Shown here: piece after piece, positions 1 to 8,743 of the stretch
How positions within the stretch are numbered: the stretch's first letter is position 1
How the letters are laid out: every line of letters starts with the position of its first letter
Assembly (NCBI GenBank): GCA_000824785.1
Contig: CCNB01000013.1
Location: 84,059 to 121,249, forward strand
DNA: 37,191 nucleotides
From: Mesorhizobium plurifarium
GTDB taxonomy: Bacteria; Pseudomonadota; Alphaproteobacteria; Rhizobiales; Rhizobiaceae
Direction: 5' to 3'
Made by a program: the position numbers and the translations under genes
Notes under the pieces: model-generated
Databases searched by the model: none
The model's input: the letters and a program-made list of their open reading frames with translations, nothing else
What the model was told of the DNA's origin: nothing

Positions 1-16
1 TTTCCTGGAATTGCTC
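1..16 (+). repeat. Truncated copy of dispersed repeat A
   Basis: The window opens inside the right end of a short element (tttcctggaattgctc) that recurs at 5045-5092, 11035-11082, 17308-17356 and 25038-25083. Only the last 16 bases are present here. It lies about 60 bases beyond the 3' end of the DUF6481 gene, so like the other copies it sits downstream of a gene. Confidence 0.75.
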
Positions 17-78
17 TAGGCACAAACGCCTTCAGGGCCGCTTTCGGCGACCCTGATTCATTTTCATCGAACCCGAAC

Positions 79-513
79 TTAGCGGGCGGAGAAGCCCGGA
101 GGCGTCCTGCCGACGCGCGCCTTGCGGGCGGCGTAGCGTGCGTCACGCTTGGCCTTGCGCGCGGCTTCATCGGCGAGCTCGATCGCGATACGTTCGGCTT
201 CCTCGGCTTCGCGGCGCCTGGCCTCTTCGGCCGCCGCCGCTTCCGCCGCAAGACGTGCCGCTTCCGCAATCGCCTCGCGCTCGGCCTTCTCGGCCGCTTC
301 ACGCGCCAGCTTTTCCTGCTTCAGTCTTGCCTTTTCGGCCTCGCGGATGGCGCGGGCCTCAAGGATCGCCTTGCGTTCGGCCTGGCGGGCGAGCACAGCC
401 GGATCATCCGCCGCCGGTCTTGCCTTGAAGCGCTCGAGCAGCGCCTTCTTCGCCTCGTTCGCGGCGTTGCGCCGCTCGAAAATGTCTTTTTCCCTGTAGA
501 TAGCCAAGTGCAC
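79..513 (-). CDS. DUF6481 family protein (alanine/glutamate-rich coiled coil)
   Basis: This is a 144-residue protein that looks like the DUF6481 proteins common in Rhizobiales. The N-terminal part (DIFERRNAANEAKKALLERF) is the recognisable conserved segment. Residues about 40-130 are a highly charged Ala/Glu/Arg/Lys run with no Gly or Pro, which predicts one long helix or coiled coil. There is no signal peptide and no membrane segment, so it is probably cytosolic. Its function is not known. The start used is a GTG at 513 preceded by AGGGAA. A TTG two codons further in is possible, and no ATG is available nearby, so the exact start is uncertain. It is transcribed alone, away from the monooxygenase gene. 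Confidence 0.8.
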   Translation of the reverse strand: MHLAIYREKDIFERRNAANEAKKALLERFKARPAADDPAVLARQAERKAILEARAIREAEKARLKQEKLAREAAEKAEREAIAEAARLAAEAAAAEEARRREAEEAERIAIELADEAARKAKRDARYAARKARVGRTPPGFSAR

Positions 514-739
514 TTCCCTGCAGTCTATTTGCGACGCTTACATACGCGTGAAAGCGGCGAGTTCAAGCGCCAAATCGGTATGCCAGCCATGAAAAATCCG
601 GGCTTGTTGCCGCAGGGATACGGCGCGGCGATGCATGATGCACTGTTCACAGATCGCGCCTCTGGCGGGCGACGGGGCAGATCGTTACCTCTAGCGCCAA
701 CTAGCAACATCCACATGAACGCCCTTAGGACGCAACCAG

Positions 740-1800
740 ATGGAACTCGGTCTTTACACTTTCGCCGACGTCAGCCCGGAACCGGGTCCCGGCGCCATCG
801 GCCCGCATCAGCGGCTGCGCAACCTCATCGAGGAAATCGAGCTGGCCGACCAGGTCGGTCTCGACGTGTTCGGCCTGGGCGAGCACCACCGCCCCGATTA
901 TGCCGCCTCGGCCCCGGTCGTGGCGCTGGCCGCGGCGGCAGAGCGCACGAAGCGCATCAAGCTCACCAGCGCGGTCACCGTGCTCTCCTCGGACGACCCG
1001 GTGCGCGTCTTCCAGCAATTCGCGACGCTCGACCTTCTGTCCGACGGCCGTGCCGAGATCATGGCCGGGCGCGGCTCCTTCATCGAATCCTTCCCGCTGT
1101 TCGGCTACAATCTCGAGGACTATGACGAGCTCTTCGCCGAGAAGCTCGACCTGTTGCTTGCCATCCGCGACCAGGTGAAGGTGACATGGCAGGGCAAGCT
1201 GCGCGCGCCGATCAACGGCCGCGGCGTCTACCCGCGTCCGTTCCAGGAAAAGCTGCCGATCTGGATCGCCATCGGCGGCACGCCGCAATCGGCTGCCCGC
1301 GCCGGCGTGCTCGGTCTGCCGCTCGCGCTTGCCATCATCGGCGGCGAACCGGCCCGCTTCGCGCCGCTGTTCGACATCTACCGCGAGGCGGCGCGGCGTG
1401 CGGGCACCGATCCGGCAACGCTCGCCACCAGCATCAACGTCCACGGCTTCATCGCCGAGACGACCGAGCAGGCGGCCGACGATTTCTACGGACCGCAGGC
1501 CGAGGTGATGAACCGCATCGGCCGCGAGCGCGGCTGGGGTCCGACCTCGCGCGCCCATTTGACCAGTCGCGTGGCCCGAACGGCGCGCTCTTCGTCGGCA
1601 ATCCGGAGCAGGTGGCGGAAAAGATCGTCGCCCAGCACAAGATCTTCAACAACGACCGCTTCCTGCTGCAGATGGCGATCGGCACCATGCCTCACGCCAG
1701 GATCATGAAGGCGATCGAGCTTTATGGCACCAAGGTGGCGCCGATCGTGCGCAAGGAGACGGCAAAGGCGGCATCCGCCGCGCCGGTGCCGGCCGCCTGA
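740..1800 (+). pseudogene. LLM-class flavin-dependent oxidoreductase, frameshifted
   Basis: The first frame from ATG 740 encodes a bacterial-luciferase-like (F420/FMN TIM-barrel) oxidoreductase: GLGEHHRPDY near residue 46, an AGRGSFIESFPLFG segment near 110 and PIWIAIGGTP near 175. The frame breaks at 1560/1561. Upstream it reads GWGPTSRAH. The expected continuation (FDQSRGPNGALFVGNPEQVAEKI and on to the TGA at 1798-1800) is in the frame one base earlier. One missing base in cattt(c)gacc restores a 353-residue protein of normal family length. No other damage is visible, and both parts keep good codon usage, so this is either a very recent mutation or a sequencing error. An AGGA lies about nine bases before the ATG. 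Substrate is not deducible. Confidence 0.85.
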
Positions 1801-1903
1801 GCTGTCGCTGCCCAAGCGCTTCCATGATCGCCGGCTAACGGAACCTTGACCCGGCGAGCACGTTTCCCCTCGATTGCACCGTTTTGCGGTGTTGAGGGAA
1901 CCG

Positions 1904-3073
1904 ATGAAAGCCGAACCGACCGCTTCGGGCGCGAGCGCTGCCGAAAGCCCTGACATGCGCGCCGAGGCGCGGGCAGACATGCGTCTGATGCGGTCGCTGG
2001 TGATCGGGATCTTCATTCTGATGACGGCGGCGGCGCTCTATTTCGCCCGCGCCTTCTTCATGCCGGTGATACTTGCCTTCCTGCTGGCGTTGACGCTGAC
2101 GCCGATCGTGCGCTTCCTGCGCAAGCGCGGCATTCCGGAAGTGGTCTCGGCTACGCTGCTGGTGCTCTTCTCCATCTTCGTTTTCGCCAGCGCCGGCTAC
2201 CTGCTCAGCGGCCCGGTCATCGACCTCATCAACAACTCCTATTCGATCGGCCAGCAGCTGACGGAGCGGCTGGCGCCGTTCAAGCGGCCGCTCGAACGAA
2301 TGATGGACCTCGCGCATCAATTGGAGGGGCTGACCGAGACCTCGCAGGAGCCGGGCGTGCAGAAGGTCGCGATCGCGCCGTCCGGAGTCCTGTCCACGGC
2401 GGCCAGCAACATCCTCGAGGCCGGCACCTCGATCACCATCGTCTTCGTGCTGTCGCTGTTCCTGCTCGCGTCCGGCACGCTGTTTTACGAGAAGATCGTC
2501 CAGTCCTTCACCAGCATGACCCAGAAGAAGCGGGCGCTGCGCGTCGTCTATGACGTCGAGCGCGAGATCTCGCACTATCTGCTCACCGTCTCCGTCATTA
2601 ATGTCAGTCTCGGCACGGTGATCGGGCTGGGCCTCTGGGCGCTCGGCATGCCCAACCCCCTGGTCTGGGGCGCGATGGCGGCATTGTTCAATTTCCTGCC
2701 CTATGTCGGGGCGCTGGTGACCGTCCTGATCGTCGCCGTCATCGCGCTGATCAGCTTCGACACGATCGCCTATGCGCTGCTGGCGCCGGCCTTCGTCGTG
2801 TTGTGCGATATCATCGAAGGCCAGTTCGTGACGCCGATGGTGGTCGGGCGACGCCTCGAGATCAACGCCGTGGCGATCTTCATCGCCATCGCTTTCTGGT
2901 CCTGGCTGTGGGGTTTTGTCGGCGCGCTGATGGCGGTGCCGCTGCTGGTCGTCATCAAGGTCTTCTGTGACCATTTCGAAAGCCTGAGCCCGTTCGGCAA
3001 TTTCCTGGCCGCGCAGCAGTCCATGGCCATCGAGGAAGAGCCCGCCGAAAACAACCACAATCAAGCCGCCTGA
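1904..3073 (+). CDS. AI-2E family transporter (PerM/TqsA-like permease)
   Basis: This is a 389-residue integral membrane protein of the AI-2E/PurR-regulated permease family (Pfam AI-2E_transport). Two hydrophobic hairpins near the N-terminus (residues about 27-65 and 80-100) precede a central amphipathic region. Five or more membrane segments follow, including the family's conserved ALFNFLPYVGALV and the glycine-rich FWSWLWGFVGALMAVPLLVV near the C-terminus. Members export or import diverse small molecules. Only a few act on autoinducer-2, so the substrate is unknown. The ATG at 1904 is chosen because GAGGGA lies about seven bases upstream. An in-frame TTG at 1874 would add ten residues. The 3' end is followed by the acetyltransferase gene about 90 bases on, possibly as one transcript. 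Confidence 0.9.
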   Translation: MKAEPTASGASAAESPDMRAEARADMRLMRSLVIGIFILMTAAALYFARAFFMPVILAFLLALTLTPIVRFLRKRGIPEVVSATLLVLFSIFVFASAGYLLSGPVIDLINNSYSIGQQLTERLAPFKRPLERMMDLAHQLEGLTETSQEPGVQKVAIAPSGVLSTAASNILEAGTSITIVFVLSLFLLASGTLFYEKIVQSFTSMTQKKRALRVVYDVEREISHYLLTVSVINVSLGTVIGLGLWALGMPNPLVWGAMAALFNFLPYVGALVTVLIVAVIALISFDTIAYALLAPAFVVLCDIIEGQFVTPMVVGRRLEINAVAIFIAIAFWSWLWGFVGALMAVPLLVVIKVFCDHFESLSPFGNFLAAQQSMAIEEEPAENNHNQAA

Positions 3074-3160
3074 GGCTGGCCCAATCCCAAGCCCCGGCCA
3101 TTGTTTGCGACACCGGTGGCCAGTGCCTATATCGGACCGGTCAAGCCGGACCTGCCCTGA

Positions 3161-3982
3161 ATGAGCGACTTCGATCTCGATGGCTATTTTGCCCGCATCG
3201 GTTATGACGGGCCGACCGACGCTTCGCTCGCCACGCTGCAGGCCCTGCACGCCGCGCACCCGCGGGCGATCCCGTTCGAGAACATCGACGCCTTGATGGG
3301 CGTTTCGGTCGGCCTCGACGTCGCTTCGCTGCAGGACAAGATTTTTGGCCAAGGTCGCGGCGGCTATTGCTTCGAGCACAATTTGATCTTCATGCACGCG
3401 CTTGACGCGCTGGGCTTCACCGTCGGCGGGCTTGCCGCCCGCGTGCTCTGGGGGCAGCCGGACGACGCCGTCACCGCGCGCAGCCATATGCTGCTGCGCA
3501 TCGAGCTTGGCGGCCGCACCTACATTGCCGATGTCGGCTTCGGCGGCCTGACGCTGACGGCGCCGTTGCTTCTGGAGCCCGGGCTGGAGCAGCGGACGCC
3601 GCATGAGGCCTTCCGCCTGATCGGAACAGATGACCAATTCCGCCTGCAGGCCGATATCGGTAGTGATTGGCGCACGCTCTATCGCTTCGACATGAGCCGG
3701 GCCTATGAGGTCGACTACCGGGTCGCCAGCCATTTCCTGTCGACGCATCCAAGCTCGCATTTCCTGTCGACACTGGTCGCCGCGCTCGCCTTGCCCGACC
3801 GGCGCTATGCGCTGCGCAACAACCGGCTGTCGACGCATCATGCCGGCGGCCGCAGCGAGCAGCGCGAGATCGCGACGGCCACTGAGCTCGCCGACGTGCT
3901 GGAGAACCAGCTCGCCATCGTCATTCCCGACCGCGCCGCCTTCGAAGCGAGGCTGCGGGAAAAACGCATCGTGGAGACCTGA
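3161..3982 (+). CDS. nat: Arylamine N-acetyltransferase
   Basis: This is a 273-residue cytosolic enzyme that transfers an acetyl group from acetyl-CoA to arylamines, hydrazines or related acceptors. The cysteine-protease-like triad of the family is complete: Cys70 in GRGGYCFEHN, His109 in RSHMLLRIEL and Asp124 in IADVGFGG. The characteristic STHPSSHF segment follows near residue 195. Length matches bacterial NATs (about 255-285). The start ATG at 3161 has only a weak ribosome site. The next gene begins four bases after the stop, so the two are probably co-transcribed and translationally coupled. The physiological substrate in rhizobia is not known. Confidence 0.93.
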   Translation: MSDFDLDGYFARIGYDGPTDASLATLQALHAAHPRAIPFENIDALMGVSVGLDVASLQDKIFGQGRGGYCFEHNLIFMHALDALGFTVGGLAARVLWGQPDDAVTARSHMLLRIELGGRTYIADVGFGGLTLTAPLLLEPGLEQRTPHEAFRLIGTDDQFRLQADIGSDWRTLYRFDMSRAYEVDYRVASHFLSTHPSSHFLSTLVAALALPDRRYALRNNRLSTHHAGGRSEQREIATATELADVLENQLAIVIPDRAAFEARLREKRIVET

Positions 3983-3985
3983 TCA

Positions 3986-4984
3986 ATGACGGACCTTTCG
4001 GTTCTCGACCTGTCGCCGATCACGCAAGGCAGCACCGCCTCGCAATCGCTTGCCAATTCGCTCGACCTCGCCCGCCATGCCGAGCGCCTGGGCTACAAGC
4101 GTTACTGGCTGGCTGAGCACCACAACATGCCGGGCATTGCAAGTGCGGCGACATCCGTCGTGATCGCGCATGTCGCCGGCGGCACCAGGACGATCCGCGT
4201 CGGCGCCGGCGGCATCATGCTGCCCAACCATGCGCCGCTGGTGATCGCCGAGCAGTTCGGCACGCTCGCCGCGCTTTTTCCCGGCCGTATCGACCTCGGC
4301 CTCGGCCGCGCGCCGGGCACCGACATGATGACCGCGCGTGCGCTGCGCCGAAACCTCGAAAGCACCGACAATTTTCCGCAGGACGTGGTCGAGCTGATGG
4401 GCTATTTCCAGCCGGCCGAGGAAGGCCAGCGCATCCGCGCCGTGCCGGGCGAAGGCCAGACGGTGCCGGTCTGGATCCTCGGCTCCAGCCTCTATGGCGC
4501 GCAGCTCGCCGCGCTTCTCGGCCTGCCCTATGCGTTTGCCTCCCATTTCGCGCCGGCCGAGCTCGACCACGCGCTGGAGGTCTACCGCACGCGCTTCCAG
4601 CCGTCCGCGCAGCTCGACAAGCCCTATGTGATGCTCGGCCTCAATGTCTCCGCCGCGCCGACGGATGCCGAGGCGAAGCTGCTGTTCAGCTCGCTGCAGC
4701 AGGCGTTCGTCAATCTGCGCAGCGGCCGCCCCGGGCAATTGCCGCCGCCTGTCGAGGATTACGACCGCGATCTCGACCCCATGGCGAAGAGCATGCTTGC
4801 CCAGGCGCTGTCCTGCGCCGTCGTCGGCTCGCCGGAGACGGTGCGCCAGGGCATCGACGCCTTCATACGCCGCACCGGCGCCGACGAATTGATGGTGACG
4901 GCGCAGATCTTCGATCACGCGGCGCGCGTGCGCTCCTACGAGATTCTCGCCGACGTGCACAAATCGATGTCGAAGGCCGCCTGA
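3986..4984 (+). CDS. LLM-class flavin-dependent oxidoreductase (YhbW/MsnO8-like)
   Basis: This is a 332-residue luciferase-like TIM-barrel monooxygenase of the group that starts LSVLDLSPI. It contains LAEHHNMPGIASAA near residue 43, GGIMLPNHAPLVIAEQFGTL near 75 and the flavin-phosphate-binding region IDLGLGRAPGTD near 103. The protein is complete and of normal length, in contrast to the broken paralogue at 740-1800. It probably uses reduced FMN supplied by a separate reductase. An FMN reductase gene is in the window at 15676, but nothing links the two. It begins four bases after the acetyltransferase stop, which suggests an operon. Confidence 0.9.
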   Translation: MTDLSVLDLSPITQGSTASQSLANSLDLARHAERLGYKRYWLAEHHNMPGIASAATSVVIAHVAGGTRTIRVGAGGIMLPNHAPLVIAEQFGTLAALFPGRIDLGLGRAPGTDMMTARALRRNLESTDNFPQDVVELMGYFQPAEEGQRIRAVPGEGQTVPVWILGSSLYGAQLAALLGLPYAFASHFAPAELDHALEVYRTRFQPSAQLDKPYVMLGLNVSAAPTDAEAKLLFSSLQQAFVNLRSGRPGQLPPPVEDYDRDLDPMAKSMLAQALSCAVVGSPETVRQGIDAFIRRTGADELMVTAQIFDHAARVRSYEILADVHKSMSKAA

Positions 4985-5044
4985 CCGCCACGGCTTTTGC
5001 CCGACACACTCGTCTGCTAAGGGCAGGCATCCCTCCTGTGTTTT

Positions 5045-5092
5045 GACGCAATTCCCGCGGAAAACCGCTTCACACTTTTCCTGGAATTGCTC
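5045..5092 (+). repeat. Dispersed repeat A, full copy
   Basis: This is a 48-base element reading gacgcaattcc, then GCGGaaaaCCGC, then cttttcctggaattgctc. AATTCC near the left end is inverted at the right end (GGAATT). The inner GCGG/CCGC forms a small hairpin. It lies between the monooxygenase stop and the phosphatase start and may serve as a transcription end or mRNA stabiliser. Confidence 0.85.
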
Positions 5093-5108
5093 CAGCGCGA
5101 GCCTGCCC

Positions 5109-5909
5109 GTGACCCATGATCTCGACGACCGCATGCATTTTGCCATCGACCTGGCGCGGCGCGCCGGCGAGCTGGGGCTGAAGTATTTTCGCGACCTCGA
5201 CAACCTGGCCGTCGAGAGCAAGGGCCACCAGGACCTGGTCTCCGAAGCCGACCGCGAGGTCGAGCTGTTCATCCGCGCGGCGATCGCCGAGGCCTATCCG
5301 CAAGACGGCATCGTCGGCGAGGAGCACGCGGCGGTGACCGGAACAACCGGTGATGTCTGGGTGATCGATCCGATCGACGGCACCGCCAATTTCGTGCACG
5401 GCATTCCCGCCTGGTGCGTGGTGATCGCCTGCGCCACGAACGGCGAGACGGTGGTCGGCGTCATCCATGAGCCTTCGACCGACGAGACCTTCTACGGCCG
5501 CCTGGGCGGCGGCGCCTTCCTCAACGGCAAGCCGATCAAGACAAGCAACGCGGCGTCGCTTTCGGAGGGCGCGGTCGGCACCGGGCTTTCCAACCGCGCC
5601 GCGACCAAGAACGTCGTCACTCTCATCGGCCTGATCATGGCCGAGGGCGGCGTCTTCTACCGCAATGCTTCCGGAGCGCTGATGCTTGCCTATGCGGCGT
5701 CCGGCCGGCTGCTCGGTTATGCCGAGGAGCACATGAACGCCTGGGATTGCCTGGCCGGCATGCTGCTGGTCGAAGAGGCCGGCGGCGCGGTGCTCAGAGC
5801 GGATCCGAAGTCGGTGCTCGGCCAGGGCACGCGGGTGATCACCGGCGGCCGACGCCTCTTCCCGAGATTGCAGGCGCTATGCGCGGAAGCGTTCGCAGCT
5901 ACGCACTGA
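5109..5909 (+). CDS. Inositol monophosphatase family protein
   Basis: This is a 266-residue Mg-dependent, lithium-sensitive-type sugar phosphatase. The metal-binding residues are in place: DLVSEADRE near residue 43, Glu71 of the GEEHA segment, and Asp87/Asp90 in WVIDPIDGTANF. The C-terminal WDCLAGMLLVEEAGG supplies the last aspartate. Members hydrolyse inositol-1-phosphate, histidinol phosphate, fructose-1,6-bisphosphate or PAP, and the sequence alone does not choose among them. The GTG at 5109 is used because the open frame upstream runs through a repeat element. An ATG at 5133 is the alternative. The gene is convergent with the LacI-type regulator and the two 3' ends overlap by 11 bases. 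Confidence 0.9.
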   Translation: MTHDLDDRMHFAIDLARRAGELGLKYFRDLDNLAVESKGHQDLVSEADREVELFIRAAIAEAYPQDGIVGEEHAAVTGTTGDVWVIDPIDGTANFVHGIPAWCVVIACATNGETVVGVIHEPSTDETFYGRLGGGAFLNGKPIKTSNAASLSEGAVGTGLSNRAATKNVVTLIGLIMAEGGVFYRNASGALMLAYAASGRLLGYAEEHMNAWDCLAGMLLVEEAGGAVLRADPKSVLGQGTRVITGGRRLFPRLQALCAEAFAATH

Positions 5910-6966
5910 CGCTCTGCGCGACCGCGCCGAGCGGCCGGCAGGAATTGCGGATCATCAGCCGGCCCTTGAGCACGAGCTTGCGCGGCGGGGCGTCGCGGTT
6001 GCCGGCCAGCCGGTCGAGCAGGAGGTTCGCCGCCTGCTCGCCGATCGCCTGCACCGGCTGCGCCACGGTGGTCAGCTGCGGCACGAACACATCCGACCAG
6101 GGAAAATCATCGAAACAGGCGACCGAAATGTCTTCGGGGCAGGATAGCCCGATGTCGCGGATCGCCTTCATGGTGCCGATCACCATCGGGTTGTTGGCCG
6201 AGAAGATCGCGCTTGGCCGGTCGTGCAGCGACAAGAGCTGCATGGTCGCGTTGTAGCCGTCGATCTCGTGGAAATTGCCGGAGCGTATGAGCTCCTCCGC
6301 CATGGGCAGGCCGGCGGCCTGCAGCGCCTCGCGGTAGCCGATCATGCGGTCATGCATGGGGGAGATGTCGGAGGTGCCGGTGATGTAGCCGATGCGGCGA
6401 TGGCCAAGATGGATCAGATAGGTGACGGCGTCGAACACGGCGCGCTGGTTGTCCAGCACCACCGCGTCGGTGTCGACGCCCTCGCAGAGACGGTCGAGCA
6501 GCACCACCGGCACATTGGCGTCCTCGACGATGCCCTTCAGAATGCCGCCGTCGCCGACGCGCGCCACGATCAGCCCGTCGACCATGCGGTCGAGCAACAG
6601 ACGTATCTGCTCGTCCTGCGTGTTCAGATCCTCGTCGGTGCAGCACAGCATGACGGCATAGCCGGCGCGGTCGAACGCCTGCTGGATGACCGAGACGACA
6701 TCGGTGAAGAACGGATTGGTGATGTGCGGCACGGTCAGCCCGATGGTGCGCGTGGTGCCCATCTTCAGGCTGCGGGCGATGGCGTTGCGCTTGTAGCCGA
6801 TGTCGCGGATCGCCTGCTCGATGCGTTGCGTAAGCTCGGGACTGACGGTGGCGGTACCGTTCAGCAATGCCGACACGGTGGCCACCGACACGCGCGCCGC
6901 CTCGGCTACGTGCAGCATGGTCGGCGCCGTGGATTTCCGCTGTTTTTTCCGCCCTGACGCCGCCAT
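5899..6966 (-). CDS. LacI family transcriptional regulator
   Basis: This is a 355-residue repressor with an N-terminal helix-turn-helix and hinge (MLHVAEAARVSVATVSALLN, residues about 17-36, then RSLKMGTTRTIGL). A periplasmic-binding-protein-like ligand domain follows to the C-terminus. It faces the sugar ABC importer at 7137 and very likely controls it, sensing its substrate. The start at 6966 gives a typical family length but has a poor ribosome site. An in-frame ATG at 7041 with GAGG just upstream would add 25 residues and would place one operator (6968-6981) inside the coding region. Two copies of the operator lie at 6968-6981 and 7075-7088. Confidence 0.92.
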   Translation of the reverse strand: MAASGRKKQRKSTAPTMLHVAEAARVSVATVSALLNGTATVSPELTQRIEQAIRDIGYKRNAIARSLKMGTTRTIGLTVPHITNPFFTDVVSVIQQAFDRAGYAVMLCCTDEDLNTQDEQIRLLLDRMVDGLIVARVGDGGILKGIVEDANVPVVLLDRLCEGVDTDAVVLDNQRAVFDAVTYLIHLGHRRIGYITGTSDISPMHDRMIGYREALQAAGLPMAEELIRSGNFHEIDGYNATMQLLSLHDRPSAIFSANNPMVIGTMKAIRDIGLSCPEDISVACFDDFPWSDVFVPQLTTVAQPVQAIGEQAANLLLDRLAGNRDAPPRKLVLKGRLMIRNSCRPLGAVAQSVSA

Positions 6967-6967
6967 T

Positions 6968-6981
6968 TTCGAAACGTTTAG
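6968..6981. promoter_or_regulatory. LacI-type operator, copy 1
   Basis: TTCGAAACGTTTAG with the 8-base palindrome AAACGTTT centred on CG, which is the standard LacI-family operator form. It abuts the preferred start codon of the regulator and is identical over 14 bases to the copy at 7075-7088. This suggests autoregulation and possible DNA looping. Confidence 0.75.
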
Positions 6982-7066
6982 CCGCCCCTGTTTAGCCAAA
7001 CCTACGTAAAGCCGGCATTTTTCGCAAGAATTGAAATGCATCAATCCTCAGAGACCAGATAGGCGC

Positions 7067-7096
7067 TTGACACGTTCGAAACGTTTAGATTAGCGT
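7067..7096 (+). promoter_or_regulatory. Predicted promoter of the ABC importer operon
   Basis: TTGACA at 7067-7072 is a perfect -35 box. A weak -10 (TAGCGT at 7091-7096, 18-base spacer) follows. The LacI-type operator occupies the spacer, so repressor binding would block RNA polymerase directly. The -35 is convincing and the -10 is not certain. Confidence 0.55.
7075..7088. promoter_or_regulatory. LacI-type operator, copy 2
   Basis: TTCGAAACGTTTAG, identical to the copy at 6968-6981. The centres of the two AAACGTTT palindromes are 107 bp apart, about ten helical turns. This copy lies between the -35 and the start of the importer operon. Confidence 0.8.
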
Positions 7097-7136
7097 TCGG
7101 GCGATCGAAGACGACGGAGGGAGGCCGTCCTTTGCC

Positions 7137-8743
7137 ATGCAGCGCGCGGATTCCATCACAACTGGCAATGCGGCCGCCAAATCGCTTGGAAATGCCGGAC
7201 CCGCCGTCGTCCTGGGCGCGGCCGGTATTTCCAAGCGATTTGGCGGCATCACCGCGCTGTCCGATGTGAAGCTGGACCTCAGGCCGGGCGAAGTGCATGC
7301 GCTGATGGGCGAGAACGGCGCCGGCAAGTCGACGCTGATGAAGATACTCTCGGGCGTCTATACGGATTACGAAGGCACTGTTGCCGTCGACGGTCAGGCG
7401 GTTCGTTTCACCGGGGTCCGCGACGCCGAGGACGCCGGCATCGCCATCATCCACCAGGAGCTCAACCTCGTTCCCGAGCTCAGCGTCGCCGACAACATCT
7501 TCCTCGGCCGCGAAAAGCTGATCGCCGGGCTGGTCGTCGACCGCAAGGCGAGCAGCCGCGCGGCAAAAGCGCTGCTGCAGCGTCTCGGCATCGAGCTCGA
7601 CCCGGAAGCGCGCGTCGGCACGCTCAGGGTCGGCGAGCAGCAGCTGGTGGAGATCGCCAAGGCGCTGTCGAAATCAGCGCGCATCCTGATCATGGACGAG
7701 CCGACCTCGGCACTGTCGCCGGCCGAATGCGAGCGACTGTTCCGCATCATCCGCCAGCTCGCGGCAAGCGGCGTCGCGATCGTCTACATCTCGCACCGCA
7801 TCGACGAGGTCATGCATCTGGCAAGCCGGGTGACGGTGCTGCGCGACGGGCGCCATGTGTTGACGCAGGATATGGCGGCGCTGGACGAAGACGCCATCAT
7901 CTCGGCCATGGTCGGTCGCGACCTCCTGGCGTCCTCCGATCATGAGCGCGGCCCCGGCGGCAAGATAGCGCTCTCGGTCAGGGACCTGTCGCTGTCCAAG
8001 CCCGACCGGCATGGCTGGCGCACGGTGATCGAGGGCGTGAGCTTCGATCTTTCGGCGGGCGAAATCCTCGGCATAGGCGGGCTGCTGGGTTCCGGCCGCA
8101 CCGAAATCCTGGAGGCGATCTTCGGCTCCAGCGATGGCCGCACCGGCGGCGAGATCAGGCTCGACGGCGTGCCGGTCGAGATCGGCTCGCCGCGCGAGGC
8201 CCGCCGGCTGGGCATCGCCCTGGTCACCGAGGACCGCAAGACGCAAGGCCTGCATCTCACGGCCTCGATCACCGACAATGTCGCGCTGCCCCTGGTCGGC
8301 GCGCTGGCGCGCTTCGGCCTGCGCTCGCGTTCGGGCGAGCAGGGCCTGGCGCGCGAGGCGGTGAGCGCGCTCGGCATACGCTGCGAAAGCATCGAGCAGG
8401 CCGCCGGCACGCTGTCGGGCGGCAACCAGCAGAAGGTGGTGATCGGCAAGTGGCTGGCGACGCGGCCGAGCGTGCTTCTGCTCGACGAGCCGACACGCGG
8501 CATCGATGTCGGCGCCAAGCGCGAAATCTACGACCTCATCTTCAAGCTGGCGGGCGACGGGCTGGCGATTGCCGTGATCAGCTCGGAGCTGCCCGAGCTT
8601 CTGCATCTGGCCGACCGCATCCTGGTCATGGCGGAGGGCCGCCAGCGCGGAATCCTGTCCCGCGCCGATGCCAGCGAGGAAGCGATCATGCGGCTTGCCG
8701 CGCCCAGACTTGCCACATCAAGAAGGACCGAGAGACCTGCCGC

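Noticed and set aside
3718..3772. Apparent tandem duplication (HFLSTHPSSHFLST) in the acetyltransferase
   Set aside because: STHPSSHF is a normal conserved segment of N-acetyltransferases. The resemblance of the flanking SHFLST is coincidental or very old, and no length increase results.
1835..3841. 668-codon minus-strand frame over the permease and acetyltransferase genes
   Set aside because: Same reason: repetitive Gln/Arg/Asp/His composition, no domain, opposite two genes with complete family motifs.
5043..5108. N-terminal extension of the inositol monophosphatase gene
   Set aside because: The extension is encoded by dispersed repeat A and is not conserved in the family.
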